DNA of 64,000 bases from Branchipolynoe longqiensis (lineage: Eukaryota > Annelida > Polychaeta > Phyllodocida > Polynoidae): positions 60,505,593 to 60,569,592 of the forward strand of contig CM059192.1 in NCBI GenBank assembly GCA_030323885.1. The letters are read 5' to 3'. Positions 20,732 to 32,227 of this stretch are shown here, piece by piece. How positions within the stretch are numbered: position 1 is the stretch's first letter; the number at the start of each line of letters is the position of its first letter. A model generated the notes under the pieces. It had not been told where the DNA came from and ran no database searches. It saw only the letters and a program-made list of their open reading frames with translations. Made by a program: the position numbers and the translations under genes.

Positions 20732-23700
20732 CACCTTTACATACCCACCCGTAAGCACACCTCCCCTTCCCACCCAGGCTCCCTGCACCACGCTCCAGTC
20801 TCCCCATCTGTGTCCACAGGTCCAGCCTGCTGTGTACATGCCACTCTGGTGTCACCCAATCCCTGATCTTACTGTATTTGTTCAGCATGGCTCCACTATA
20901 TCTTCTGATGCTGTTCTTAATGTCCATATCTAGGTGTGCATACTGCAGCAGACTGAAAGCGATTCAGAAGACCTGCTAAGCGGATCTTCATTTCTTAGGT
21001 GTCCTTCAAACTTCTTCAATGCACATCAGAGTCACTGGGATGCGAATGTTTTTCTCATAACAGATTATTACATATTAGTATATTTATTAAGTTAATTCTG
21101 CGGTTTTAGTGACACACTCAGACTGCAATATATGCACGGAATAATCATACTTTGCATATATACGTGTGCTTTTTGGTTAATTTAATTTGATTCGTTAAAT
21201 AATGCTTTTTGTCAGCCCCGGAGCAAAGACCTTCTGGCAGGAAAATATAACACTTTCCTACATTAAAGAGACAACTGTTCAGAGATAATGTTAAATCACA
21301 CATAGTTCAAGTGGGATAATAAAGTAAATGCATAGAGTAAATATCTTATGCATAACTACTGACTACCTAGAACAATGATGGGGTATAATTGCAAGCAATA
21401 CTCTGGAACGGGGTAAGTAGGTATGTTAATTAACCTTTGAAAGAAACTCACAGCATCTGTTTCAGTGCATTCAAGGACAATATATCATTGTTAGAACGAA
21501 TGGTAAGTAAAAGCAGAATAGTGTATATTCTGGTAGATGAGAATATCTGAATACCTAGCTAGGTATTGTCAGTGCTTAGAACCTACTCATGGTAGTTGTC
21601 AGGTATGGGTTAAGGAGCCTTATTGCAATGTGGTCAGCTTATACGACTATCTTGCTGTTGGTCTTTTATTAGTGCATTATTTGATAAAACTGGAGCATCA
21701 CTTTTATAAAGCAGTTTACCTTTCGAACGAGCTGCCTTTCAGGCATCTATAGAAGCCTATGCCATCATGTTTTAGTTTAGTCGATCACCTTTCCAGCCGC
21801 GTTTTAAATATTGCACATTACTTGTGTGGAAACTTGCTTTTGTAGGGGTTGTCACTCAAATTCATAGAAAATAATTACTCCATAAAGAAATATAAGCACG
21901 TAATACCAAGCATAGTTTTCAAAACTTGCCTTCCAAGTTTCAGTTAAACGTTTTTGTCTGTTGTATTGTTGCTGAATTACTATTCAGGATTAAACCAGTG
22001 CGCTCATGTACAACAAAGCCCGGGAAGTTGCTTATCTCGGCCTCTTCTAATCGCCCGCGTTGTGCCTTTTAGTGTAGTGCTGGCCACTGTGAGATGCAGT
22101 GACGGACATATGAGTAACGGTAATGGTCCATCAAATCTGAATAGCTTCATTGTGCTCAGCAAATTGTCAACTCTTAATGGAACGCTGCGTTTTAGGTAGT
22201 ATAGCTAAAGGTCCTAAGAATCGGCGAGTCTGACGTTGTAGTCTGCCTCAACCAAATGGCGTTTGGCGATAAATAGTGATTAAAAATCGCCCCGCCTCAT
22301 GAAGTGACAGTTAACGGAAACGTGCTGAGTGCAGCTGACTGTCACATTGACTAGTGCCAGCAGGTGGCATTCCCGTGCAGCAGGCGGTGTGGCAGCTGAA
22401 CCACAGCATTTACACAATGTGGGCAATAAGCTTTGAAACACCCGCATAGGAAACAAATTTAAACTTCTTAAATGCCGCGCATGACATAGAAAGACAAACA
22501 ACCCCCAGCAAATTAGGCAAAGCTGAAAACCGAGACAAGTTGCTGACGTAAGTTGCTCGAAGTATTTGTGCACATTTGTTCTTGCTTCTTGTCCATGTTT
22601 AAAAAAAAAGCAGGCATGCTGTCCCATGCAGTGCTTAGAGAAGCTGAAAGAGGCTGATTCTGGCCAGATTAACAGACGCCTGCTTATTCAACTTCATCCA
22701 TTGATATCTCTCATCACTGCTGAACATTATGTAGTCCTATCACCCAAGAGACCGCAGAAAACATCCAGTGGGAAGACGGGCTGCTGTTATTTGCTCACAT
22801 TTGTTATTTTAATGAGAGTGAACGCCTCTCTGAAAATAAAAGAGCAACTTGGTTTTTCACTTATAAACTATGTGACATTCGAGACGTGTTGACAGTGAAG
22901 ATGCGTCATTCTATTGCACCTGTCTGGCAGGTGGAAGCTGAGTAAATCAGCTAATACCTTTCACCAGATGTGTCTAGGCTTTGTTATTGCCACTAATGTC
23001 CGCTAAATATGCCACGTAAAACAAGTATGCTGGATTTTATAATTTACATATAGAGAGATATTTAGAGCTATTCGACAATATTACTTGGTAGCTGATTGGG
23101 ATTGGGATGGGGGATTTTCATCAACCACTTTAGCGAATTGAAGTAATTTATTACGGAGCTTGAAATTGACTATCCCATTGAACCATGTATACAGTATGAC
23201 CTGACGGCTACGGCCTGGTTTTCAGACCTTTTGTGAAATTGTTTAAATTAAGCATCATCTATGTTTAATTACCTGATTTATAGCATTAGGATGAGAACAC
23301 ACCGTGTGGTGATGTTCTTAAGACCGTTCGCGGTCAGGTCACCATGTGACACTGCTGCTTGACCCTTTGTGTGTACAGACCTTATATTGAAAACATGGTT
23401 GAGATTTGTGGAAAATTCCACTGTTTCAGACATGCTGGTCTACTACTTTCCACAACATGGGCAGGTCTCAATAAGGTAAGAATAGGCATTTATGGATTCA
23501 GCATAGAATCCTGTGTTTATCTCGAAATATTACATACACAGGTAGGCGGGTTACATCAAGTAATCTAGATACACTAACGGTTAGGACGCACACTTATAGG
23601 TTTGACAGACATATAGGTTAGGACGCAGATTTAAGCATGATATTCCTATTTGTGTTGCAACACCCCCATTACACATAGATCACCGTAGAATAAATGTTCT

Positions 23701-24735
23701 AATGCAATCTGAGTTGCCGACGTCGTCAGAGCGGGAAGGAGTCCCAGACATAACGAGCAGCTCAGGCGCCACCTCCCCTCTTCATTCCAGCTCGGAAGGA
23801 TGGAGCTCTCACGGTTCACTTTCCGGACTGATGCATGATGGGTAATCTGTTATCAGCACAGCTGCTTGTGGCACACGCCACATCACTTCACACCTGTCAC
23901 CCCCTCCTTATTCCTGACAACTGGACGGGGCGATGTCTGCTTCCAGGGTCATAGGTTCGATCTCTAGCCAATTAAACCAAAGATTACAAAGCTGATACTC
24001 GTTACTACACCCCCCGGTCCTTTATAAGGCAATAACTGATTAGCTCACGCACTTAAATATAGGAAAACTACCATCTAAGAATGTACTCAGCGTAGTCGGG
24101 CTCATAAAGTGCTTTAGTGCAATATCTCCATTTTAAATCCGCTTTTAACATGGAATACAACGTTCGAACCGCTTGAATATCGATTAAATATTGAGGTAGG
24201 GCATTCTTCAGACAGTTGTATCATTGTCCTTATTTCCTATGTACGTGGAATTTTCATTTTATTCGATTAGCGACCTAACTTTGTGAGCAAAAGTAACTGA
24301 ACTGTTGATTTATGTAATGATGCTGCGTCATGCCGAGATGGCTGGTGGCGCCACCTGTCGGAGATGACCGCTCCCCGTTGGCAACAGTTCTGAACTGTTC
24401 CTCAATCATTCCCGCCATGAAGATGACTGAGACAAGATCTGACTGACCGGAGGGCACACTGAGGCAGAACGATTCAGGTAGGCTCACCAGTTTCATAGGA
24501 GTAGTTGTTTAAGTACATCATACTATGATAATTCATAGGATTCACCGCCCACAATCCAGTCTTGTTATTGCCTACTAAGCGGGTCTATAGGTGTTGGCGT
24601 GTTTTCAGCATCACTCTGCTTAATCAAATGAAGCCCGCGCTTCAGGTATGAGAATACATGCGTACGTCACGAGTCTCATTGTTTGGCATCGTTGGTCTCC
24701 ATTCGCTTGTAGCACGAGCCACTTTTTCCGCTCGG
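20732..24735. other. unrecognised 4 kb stretch
   Basis: I see no gene or clear element in about 4 kb. Sequence near 21195-21250 loosely resembles 36066-36116 (TTTTGTCAGC and following), so a decayed LINE 5' region is possible but weak. Confidence 0.3.
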
Positions 24736-24739
24736 TTAA

Positions 24740-25260
24740 GCCCCAGTCACACCTACCCGGATCAGGGGCCGGACGAGCCCCGCACCGTCATCCGGCGTGG
24801 TCCAGGGTGATCCGTAGCTTATCCGTAGCTGGTCCTTGGTGATCTGGCGTGATCCGTGGCTGGTCCGGCCTCGTCCGGGGTCCGCCTCGGATGTTTTAAA
24901 ATGTTTAAAACATCCGGGGTGGTCCGGGCCATTTTGCGATCTGGGCTCGATCCGGCATGGTCCGGGGCGGTCCGGGGGTGGTCCGGGTAGTCCGGGGGTG
25001 GACCGAGAGTAGTCCGTGCCGTGACCGACCCAGTCCGGGGCAGCACGGGGCTGATTCGCCCCCTTATGAGCCACGGTTCAGCCACGGTTTAACCCGGACC
25101 ACCCCCGGACTTGCCCGGACTAGTCCCGACATAGCCACTGACCACTCCCGGACTGCCTGGATAAGACCCGGACATGTCGGATGACCACGGATCATCCACG
25201 GATCGCCACAGACCGCCACGGATAGCCCGGTTTACCACGGATCAGTCGGTGCAGTCAGAA
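24740..25260. mobile_element. foldback element related to the 4.1 kb transposon
   Basis: Left flank TTAA (24736-24739) and left end GCCCCAGTCACACCTACCCGG, the same terminus as the element at 4293-8367. The first half is rich in GGTCCGG on the plus strand and the second half in CCGGACC, so the two halves can fold on each other. A clear right terminus is not visible; the element seems to end or decay near 25260. Plus- and minus-strand open frames here follow the repeat pattern and are not genes. Confidence 0.65.
24888..24916. other. perfect hairpin shared with the 4.1 kb transposon
   Basis: CGGATGTTTTAAA (24888-24900), loop ATG, and the exact complement (24904-24916). The counterpart is at 8160-8190. 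Confidence 0.8.
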
Positions 25261-25789
25261 TTTGGTAACAACATCGCGTGGGTTGCCGTTAGATGGGGTG
25301 ATCCGGGCTAATTGGAATTATATTAAGACTGCGGTCACTGCCGCCTAGGGTGCTGCGATACACATTTTGCTAAGCAGACTTCATTATTAATAATATTATT
25401 CAATAGTGAAGCCAAAGCCTGTTATTTTAGATCCGTATCATACGACCATATGTTCCCCAATGTGAGTCATGCAAGAGTGGAAGATTAGTGCCTCAGCTGT
25501 GCTAAAAAGAGACTACTGAACACGGCAGCACACCAGAATTAGCGAGTTCATTAGTTAGGACATAATGGGCGCATATTTACCTCCCCCATAGACTTCGCTG
25601 ATAAAATATATGAGCTAAAGAGAAATAGACCAACTATATTACAAGTAAGAATCGTGTACTCAAAACTCTGCACAAAGGGAAGACTTCGATCGCCCCAACA
25701 TAATGCACACAAGGGAGGCCTTGGAGTGGTTGTAGATGTGGCAGCTACTGTCGCAGATATATAAAATACCTGGGGACAATTAGAATAAC
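25261..25789. other. unrecognised sequence
   Basis: About 530 bases with no identifiable feature. Confidence 0.3.
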
Positions 25790-25858
25790 AAAAGTTCCAA
25801 AGACCTCTCCAAAAGTTCCAAAGACCTCTCCAAGTTCAAAGACCTCTCCAAAATTACA
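25790..25858. repeat. ~20 bp tandem repeat, three copies
   Basis: Three copies of a unit containing AAAGACCTCTCCAA, with small length differences between copies. Confidence 0.8.
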
Positions 25859-26188
25859 AACGGGACCCAACTTCAAAGGTTGTGCAGATGGGGAACACTC
25901 TCTTTGGAAAAGTAAGATCGGTGCCTATCCCCGCCATTCTTAATACAGTTTTAGAGAGGAAGCTCCCATTACGACTACTACTAATAACAATATAATGTTA
26001 GTGTATAATGTTATCTACATAGCCGCCAATGGCAGAACCGTGTCTCGACACTGGCAGTATGTACATTGAGAGCAATAAAAGCCATGGAGCAAGAAACAAC
26101 GGCTCAGTGAAAAAATCCAGCAACACCGCAAACCACCCCACCCACAGACCGCTCATAAATCTGTTTTCCTGTAAAGATTTCCTCCCCA

Positions 26189-26376
26189 CGCCGCGCCGCC
26201 CCGCGCCGCCCCGCGCCGCCCCGCGCCGCCCCGCGCCGCCCCGCGCCGCCCCGCGCCGCCCCGCGCCGCCCCGCGCCGCCCCGTGCCGCAACGCGCCGCA
26301 ACGCGCCGCCCCGCGCCGCAACGCGCCGCAACGCGCCGCAACGCGCAGCAACGCGCCGCAACGCGCCGTCCCGCCC
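26189..26376. repeat. GC-only 10 bp minisatellite with a second variant block
   Basis: About ten copies of CCGCGCCGCC are followed by about eight of ACGCGCCGCA, with a C-type unit between A-type ones near 26301-26310. The period of 10 cycles through all three frames, giving Arg/Pro/Ala-rich open frames on both strands; none is a gene. CpG density is extreme. Confidence 0.95.
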
Positions 26377-26664
26377 CATGCTCCGTGTCCCGGCCTCCAT
26401 GTCGACAACACCGCCCCCCCCTCCTCTCATTCATAACCGAATGGAGAGCTGTTGCCCTGCAACCCCTTTACATGCGCACCCATATTGACAGACTGGCACC
26501 TAACACGACGCACGCCGCACGGAAACAACCGAAACGGCAGCCCATCCTGACAGATCCCCGCCATTACGGCCCCAGGATCGGCCAAGCTTCTAAAAACAGA
26601 ACTACCTACCAGATACTCTCCATACCGCTATCTTTATTGTTGTAGGGTGAATACAACATTAGAA

Positions 26665-26812
26665 ATAGTGTGCTTGGAGCAGGATACGAAGTGCCACTTC
26701 TTGCCATTCTGGGGCTAGTGTGATAGCCATTATGCTCCTGGGTGTAATCACCCTATTCAGGCATACTATCTATGTAGCTCATTGCCTGAGAGGTCAGTGC
26801 AAACTACATGTA
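26665..26812 (-). mobile_element. degenerate tRNA-derived SINE, family B
   Basis: Resembles 27240-27440 and 41395-41560: GGAGCAGGATACGAAGTGCC at the degenerate B box (complement), a CTTGCCATTCTGGGGCTAGTGT block at the A-box side, and ATTGCCTGAGAGGTCAG at the end. Its tRNA-like part reads on the minus strand. Decay is heavy. Confidence 0.5.
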
Positions 26813-26815
26813 TTA

Positions 26816-27090
26816 TGCCAGGTACACACATAGCGTATAGGATTCGCGCACTAAAACTCCCGATCAGCTTAAAACTGAAGTCGGGCCGATTCATTTTTCG
26901 AATCGGGAATCGCAATCGTAGTGCTAGCGCACACCTACCGTTTTAGCCCTAAAAATTAGTTTTTAGTCGTGAATCGCAATCGGTAGGTGTGCTAGGGGAG
27001 TGCACACTTCACGATTTTTGGGCAGTTTTAGATCGTATACACTAGGTGGGTGCGGGAAAACGATCGTATACGCTAGGTGTGTACCGGGCA
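26816..27090. mobile_element. 275 bp TIR element with TTA duplication
   Basis: Ends are TGCCAGGTACACACATAGCG (left) and TGCCCGGTACACACCTAGCG (right, minus strand), flanked by exact TTA on both sides (26813-26815 and 27091-27093). A 3 bp TWA duplication is the hallmark of the PIF/Harbinger superfamily. The inside has further inverted repeats (ATTCGCGATT/CGAATC-like) and no coding frame. It inserted at the end of a SINE remnant. Confidence 0.85.
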
Positions 27091-27093
27091 TTA

Positions 27094-27239
27094 CACTTGT
27101 CCCCCTGGAATTGTACATCATTTAAATGGTTTATGGCCATAAATCATTTATTGCTTACAATTACATACATAGAGACAATACACTTACATAAACCTACACA
27201 GGGTAGGTTCAACAGCATGTAGCTCTTACATGATCCTGG
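27094..27239. other. unrecognised spacer
   Basis: Short AT-rich stretch. I cannot assign it. Confidence 0.3.
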
Positions 27240-27440
27240 TGACGGAAACCAGTGTCATGGAGGTGACGAAAATGGTAAATGTTGTGCCTCGAGCAGGATT
27301 AGGATCCACACTTCTTGCCAGTCAGGGGCTACTGTGGTAACCATTACATTATCTAGGATCCCTGATTCAATAACCCTATCCATGCCTACCAGTCTATGTG
27401 ACTCATTGCCTGAGAGATCAGCGTAGACTCCTACAACATA
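27240..27440 (-). mobile_element. degenerate tRNA-derived SINE, family B
   Basis: Same family as at 26665 and 41395: GAGCAGGATTAGGATCCACA where the B box should lie (minus strand), followed by CTTGCCAGTCAGGGGCTACT, CCATGCCTACC and ATTGCCTGAGAGATCAG. Confidence 0.55.
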
Positions 27441-27550
27441 TATTTTGTTTCACCCATGATCAAGAAAGGTGTGGTTTTAGTAAAGATAAGTACACCTCAC
27501 CTGTCTACCAGATATTCAAAGTTCATATATATATATGGCTGTATTCGAAT

Positions 27551-27805
27551 GTTGGTTGGTTGGTTGTTGGAGTTTTACGTCCTGGCAACATCTAGCGACT
27601 GTATTGGGCTTCCCCACTGGGAGAGCAGGCCACCAGCACCATGACCTGATATCCCACTCAGTCACATTATCTTGACAGTGACATTGAGCCAACCATTCAT
27701 TGCCCTATCCTAATAATACCGAGCGCCTGGCTGAGCGACAAGTATACATTTTTCAGTCATTGGTTTGACTGGACCAGGGTTCGATCCCGTGGGTTCCAAT
27801 CCCAC
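27551..27805 (-). mobile_element. tRNA-derived SINE, family A
   Basis: On the minus strand the element runs from a decayed tRNA-like head (near 27805 to 27745) through a body with GACTGAGTGGGATATC and CTCCCAGTGGGG to a 3' tail TTGCCAGGACGTAAAACTCC plus CAACCAACC repeats (27551-27594). The body aligns well with the plus-strand copy at 31426-31740. Confidence 0.75.
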
Positions 27806-28096
27806 GATCTGCCAAAGCGGGAAACGGACGCTCAATTCATTCGGCCATTCCGTCTGGTCGTATTCGAATGAAGCGATACTATATAATCACAGCTATAACA
27901 GCTTTGTGTATATTTTGACAATTGTAATGAAGATTTGTGCATGTGGCCAATGCATTTATTAGTAGCTAAACGGTTATACTATATAGGACAAGCAGTCATG
28001 ACGCCATATTAGACATATGAGCTGGTAGGCGGAACAGGACAGTCCAGGGGGACGTTGAGTTGGTATCACAGAACAGTCTCCATGCGTATGGTAATA

Positions 28097-29560
28097 GACC
28101 TATTTCATATGACGTCAGAATGGGTATCTAGGTCAGTGGACGCCACTTTTGGCTGCAGTATGACATTCTGTCACACTGTAAACTCAATGGCTATGAGCAA
28201 TCTTCATAGAGAAAAGGTGAAATATCTCTAAAACTACACCACCTAGAAACAAACCGCCTGGTACACATATAGAAAACATATTCAACAAATAGATTATATT
28301 AAATTTATAAAGTTAGGGTTCTGCATTTCTATTAATTTTGAATAAAATATACGTTTTGCACTGATCGTACCGGCAAACTCAAGGCATTGTCAATGGCAGT
28401 AAGCAATCTTCCTACAGAAAAGGTGAAATATCTCTAAAACTACACCACCTAGAAACAAACCGCCTGGTACACATATAGAAAACATATTCAACAAATAGAT
28501 TATATTAAATTTATAAAGTTAGGGTTCTGCATTTCTATTAATTTTGAATAAAATATACGTTTTGCACTGCTCGTACCGGTGATGCGGATTCCGAGGGACA
28601 CCAGTTTGCCAAGGACACTTCCATTCAAATGCATTGTTAACGGCTGTGAGCAAATCTTCACACAGAAGAAGTCAAATATCTCCCAAATTACACCATCTAG
28701 AAACAAATCGCTTGGTACACATATAGAAAACATCTTTACCATAAAGACTATATCAAATTTATAAGGTTAGGGTTCTTGAATTCTATTAATTTTGAATAAA
28801 ACTAACGTTTTGCACTGCACGTACCGTCAAACTCAAGGCATTGTCAATGGTCGTGAGCAATGTTCATACAGAAAATACAGAAGAAGTCAAATATCTCTTA
28901 AATTACACCATCTAGAAACAAATCGTTTGGTACACATATAGAAAACATCTTTACCAAAAACATTATATTAAATTTATAAGGTTAGTGACGATGCTGTTCG
29001 ATTTTGACGCATGTGCAGAAGCGATGTGTCCCTCGCAAACTGGTGTCCCTGGGAAACCGCAACACCGGCAAACTCAAGGCATTGTCAATGGCAGTAAGCA
29101 ATCTTCCTACAGAAAAGGTGAAATATCTATAAAACCAGACCACCTAGAAACAAACCGCCTGGTACACATATAGAAAACATATTCAATGAATAGATTATAT
29201 TAAATTTATAAGGTTAGGGTTCTGCATTTCTATTAATTCTGAATAAAATAGACGTTTTGGACTGTGCGTACTGGCAAACTCAATGCATTGTCAATGGTCG
29301 TGAGCAATCGTCCTACAGAAAAAGTGAAATATCTCTAAAACCACACCAAATAGAAACAACCCCCTTGGAACACATATAGAAAACATGTTTGCCAAAAGTA
29401 TTATATTAAATTTATACGGTTAGGGTTCTGGATTTCAATTAATTGTGACTAAAACTAACGTTTTTCACTGCGCGTACCGGCACACTCAATGGCAGTGTGC
29501 CTTCGTTCTGCAGCCAAGCTGCGCGCGCATATACGATATTAGTAAACATTGAAATAGGTC
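28097..29560 (+). mobile_element. inverted-repeat element with a ~206 bp satellite core, copy 1
   Basis: Ends are GACCTATTTCATATG (28097) and, on the minus strand, GACCTATTTCAATG (from 29560), with TA on each side. Unique end sequences (28097-28182 and 29481-29560) enclose satellite units starting near 28183, 28373, 29068 and 29274, plus two variant units in 28576-29067. The unit contains AGCAATCTTCATACAGAAAA, GAAATATCTCTAAAACTACA and TAAATTTATAAGGTTAGGGT. The inner segment 28576-29067 is itself flanked by ~35 bp inverted repeats. The same ends and core occur inverted at 45452-46435. No protein is encoded. Confidence 0.8.
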
Positions 29561-29834
29561 TATACCCATCCGTCGAATCACGCATTGATTCAGGGAGCAG
29601 TTGTCTGTAAACAGTTAACTACGCCACTTAGTCACGTAGCGATCTTTCTGGACTGTTGGGAGACAGGACGGAATAGAACGAGATTAAGTAGTATAGTTAT
29701 GTAATCTAAAATTATCCAACAGTCTTTGTGAGCAAATAATTCCACGCACCGATGAGGCCTACAAGTATGCCCAACCGTGTGTTCATTTGTTAAATTGGAT
29801 TTATGCTGTCTTCTTATTTGCTATAAGACTGTTT
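29561..29834. other. spacer between two satellite-cored elements
   Basis: About 270 bases with no recognised feature. Confidence 0.3.
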
Positions 29835-30705
29835 TAATGACGGTACGCAGAGAGCGTGTATATAAACAGATGAGAGGGACAACTCCCATACTAGAGCATG
29901 TAACATCTGCCGACTGTGGCGCTCCAAGTGGTGGTTGTTGAACAGCTTAAGCATATGGGCAAACCTCAAGGCATTTTCAATGGCAGTGAGCAATCTTCAT
30001 ACAGAAAACGTTAAATATCTCTAAAACTACAACACCTAGAAACAAACTGATTGGAATACACATAGAAAACATGTTTACCAACAAGATTATATTAAATTGA
30101 TATGGTTAGGCTTCTGGATTTCTATTAATTTTGAATAAAACTGACGTTTTTCACTATGCGTATGGCAAACTCAAGGCATTGTCAATGGCCTTGAGCAGTC
30201 TTCGTACAGAAAAAGGGGAAATATCTCTAAAACTACACTACATAGAAACAAACTGTTTGGAACACATATAGAAAACATATTTAACAATGAGACTATATTA
30301 AATTTACATGGCTAGGGTTCTGAATTTCTATTAATTTTGAATAAAATGCACGTTTTGCACTACACGTACGGCAAACTCAAGGCATTGTCAATGGCGGTGA
30401 GCAATCTTCATACAGAAAACGTTAAATATCTCTAAAACTACACCACATAGAAACAAACCGCTTGGAAGACATATAGAAAACATGTTTACCAAAAGGATTA
30501 TATTAAATTGATAAGGTTAGGCTTCTGGATTTCTATTAATTTTGAATAAAAACAAATGTTTTGCATTGAGCGTACCAGCAAACTCAAGGCTTGTTCAACA
30601 CTAACCGCCAGGAACGCCACTGTAGCCTGTGTTAACGTTTTTCGCGGGAGTTGTCCCTCTCATCTGTTTATATACACGCTCTCTGCGGTACGTTTGTCAT
30701 TCAGA
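29835..30705 (+). mobile_element. foldback element with three satellite units as its core
   Basis: Inverted repeats of about 120 bp (29835-29955 and 30590-30705) share GAGAGCGTGTATATAAACAG and CAGATGAGAGGGACAACTCC, then diverge but stay alignable up to GTTGAACA. Between them are exactly three units of the same satellite as at 28097, at 29959-30163, 30164-30370 and 30371-30577 (205, 207, 207 bp). The inverted repeats differ entirely from the ends of the neighbouring satellite-cored element. TATATAAA in the arms could be a TATA box. Confidence 0.8.
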
Positions 30706-31425
30706 TAAACAGAAGACACGAGTGTAGCAAAGTAACACGGGTGCACCAAGACTTAGGTAGCTCAGCAGAACACTGGGCCGGTATATCCTTTCTTACAAAC
30801 CAGGGTCCAGGGCCCATCTACATAACTCTTGACATTACACTAATAGAGCGAAACCAATTCATCAAAGGACTAACATTAGACATATTCTTAATTGATGCCT
30901 TTCAGTTGCAAAACTATGTCCTATAAGTATAAGTTGGTCAAGCTTGTTCGGTCTACTTATAGGACATAATGAAGGTGCTTCCCTGCAGCTTCGCACTGCC
31001 TGGCCATTTGACCTACCGGGGGGAGGCAGACGGTCAGTTTCTCGGTGATATTTGTATAGCTGTGATATATGTGTGTATATATACGGTGTTTGCCTGATTT
31101 ATTCTGAACGCCGACATTGCGTATTACCGGGGCGACTTGTAGGGCACCCCGGGGGTGGATCCATCACCGGCAATGTTGGCTCCAGTGTGGCGGCCGGTGA
31201 CTCCTGAACGCGACCACAGAGGGCGCCACCACGCATAATGAATGGTGCCCAAGGACTGTCAATGCCGAGTTTAAACGGGGAGCAGGGGGAGGCCTGGGAT
31301 GGGGGGGGGGATGATCACCGCCGACTGGCCTCTGGGTTCACATGTTCACCTATTTGCGGCACACAAGTGATGCATAACCATCGGGTTATTGCTGCCAATG
31401 GCCCTTTAACGATTCTCAAAAAAAG
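30706..31425. other. intervening sequence with one hairpin
   Basis: No gene is supported. A perfect 14 bp inverted repeat, ATGTCCTATAAGTA at 30916-30929 and its complement at 30954-30967, could be the ends of a tiny element or a hairpin. Confidence 0.4.
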
Positions 31426-31740
31426 CTGTACCGGGCGCGGTGTCCTAATCGGTAGAGCGCGGCCCTCGCATCCGGAAGGTCGGTCCCCGGTCGAGTCAAA
31501 TCAATGACTTTAAAATTGATACTTGTCGCTACCTAGCCTGCTGCTAGGAATTATTAGGATACAGCAAGGACTGGTAGTTCAGTGTCACGATGTGACTGAG
31601 TGGGAGATCGCGCCATGGTGCCGGCGGCCTGATGTCCCAGTGGGGCAGCACTATAAAGTCGCCATGAGTGGGCACTGTCACAAGTTGGTACCCGACCTGA
31701 GATATTGCCAGGACGTAAAACTCCAACAACCAACCAACCA
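31426..31740 (+). mobile_element. tRNA-derived SINE, family A, with head and tail
   Basis: The head (31434-31500) resembles a tRNA: TAATCGGTAGAGCGCGG as A box and GGTCGGTCCCCGGTCGAGTC as B box. The body has TGACTGAGTGGGAGATCGCG and GTCCCAGTGGGGCAGCAC. The 3' tail is TTGCCAGGACGTAAAACTCC and CAACCAACC repeats (31697-31740). RNA polymerase III would transcribe it from the internal promoter. It is the best preserved of three copies (others at 27551 and 58205, both minus). Confidence 0.8.
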
Positions 31741-32227
31741 TCAACAAAAGCACATTGCTTCCTAACGCTATCTCAAGAAAAGATAAATATTCCAGTGCAG
31801 GTTCGATATATATATATATGTGTGCATGATCCATCAACAAGAAGGGTATTCCCCACAAATCTTGCCATTTAATGCCCTGCCCACAGTCTAATTAAGTACA
31901 AATAATAATAAAACAAAGTCAGCTATCATCGATCGGGGTTGGGAATTGTTGTTTAGGGTGACATATACATTCTTGAAACAGACGGGTGCCGAAGGCATGG
32001 GCACTAGGGATGGGGTCTGTTGGTATGTCCCCAGGAATTTTGTAATCTAGAGGCTCTGAAATGCAATTTCCAGCCATTTCAGGGAGGTTACATATTACCG
32101 TTTTTTGGTGGGGGAGGGAGGGGGGGGGGGGAATGACCGCCTTTCATCTTCCCGCTAGCTACGGCCCTGGCAATGTGTGTGAACCCGGATCTGCGGGGAA
32201 GCGATGTGGGAGTGGTTTGAGCAGAGT
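31741..32227. other. unrecognised sequence with TA and G runs
   Basis: A short TA run at about 31806-31820 and a G-rich run at about 32107-32131. No gene. Confidence 0.3.

Noticed and set aside
26029..26645. Arg/Ala/Pro-rich open frames across the GC decamer array
   Set aside because: Explained by the 10 bp repeat on both strands; no start context or domain.
28300..30520. Telomere-like GGTTAGGGTT in the satellite
   Set aside because: Single GTTAGGGT occurrences once per 206 bp unit, not a tandem hexamer.
31434..31500. tRNA gene
   Set aside because: It is the head of a dispersed SINE; the cloverleaf is incomplete.
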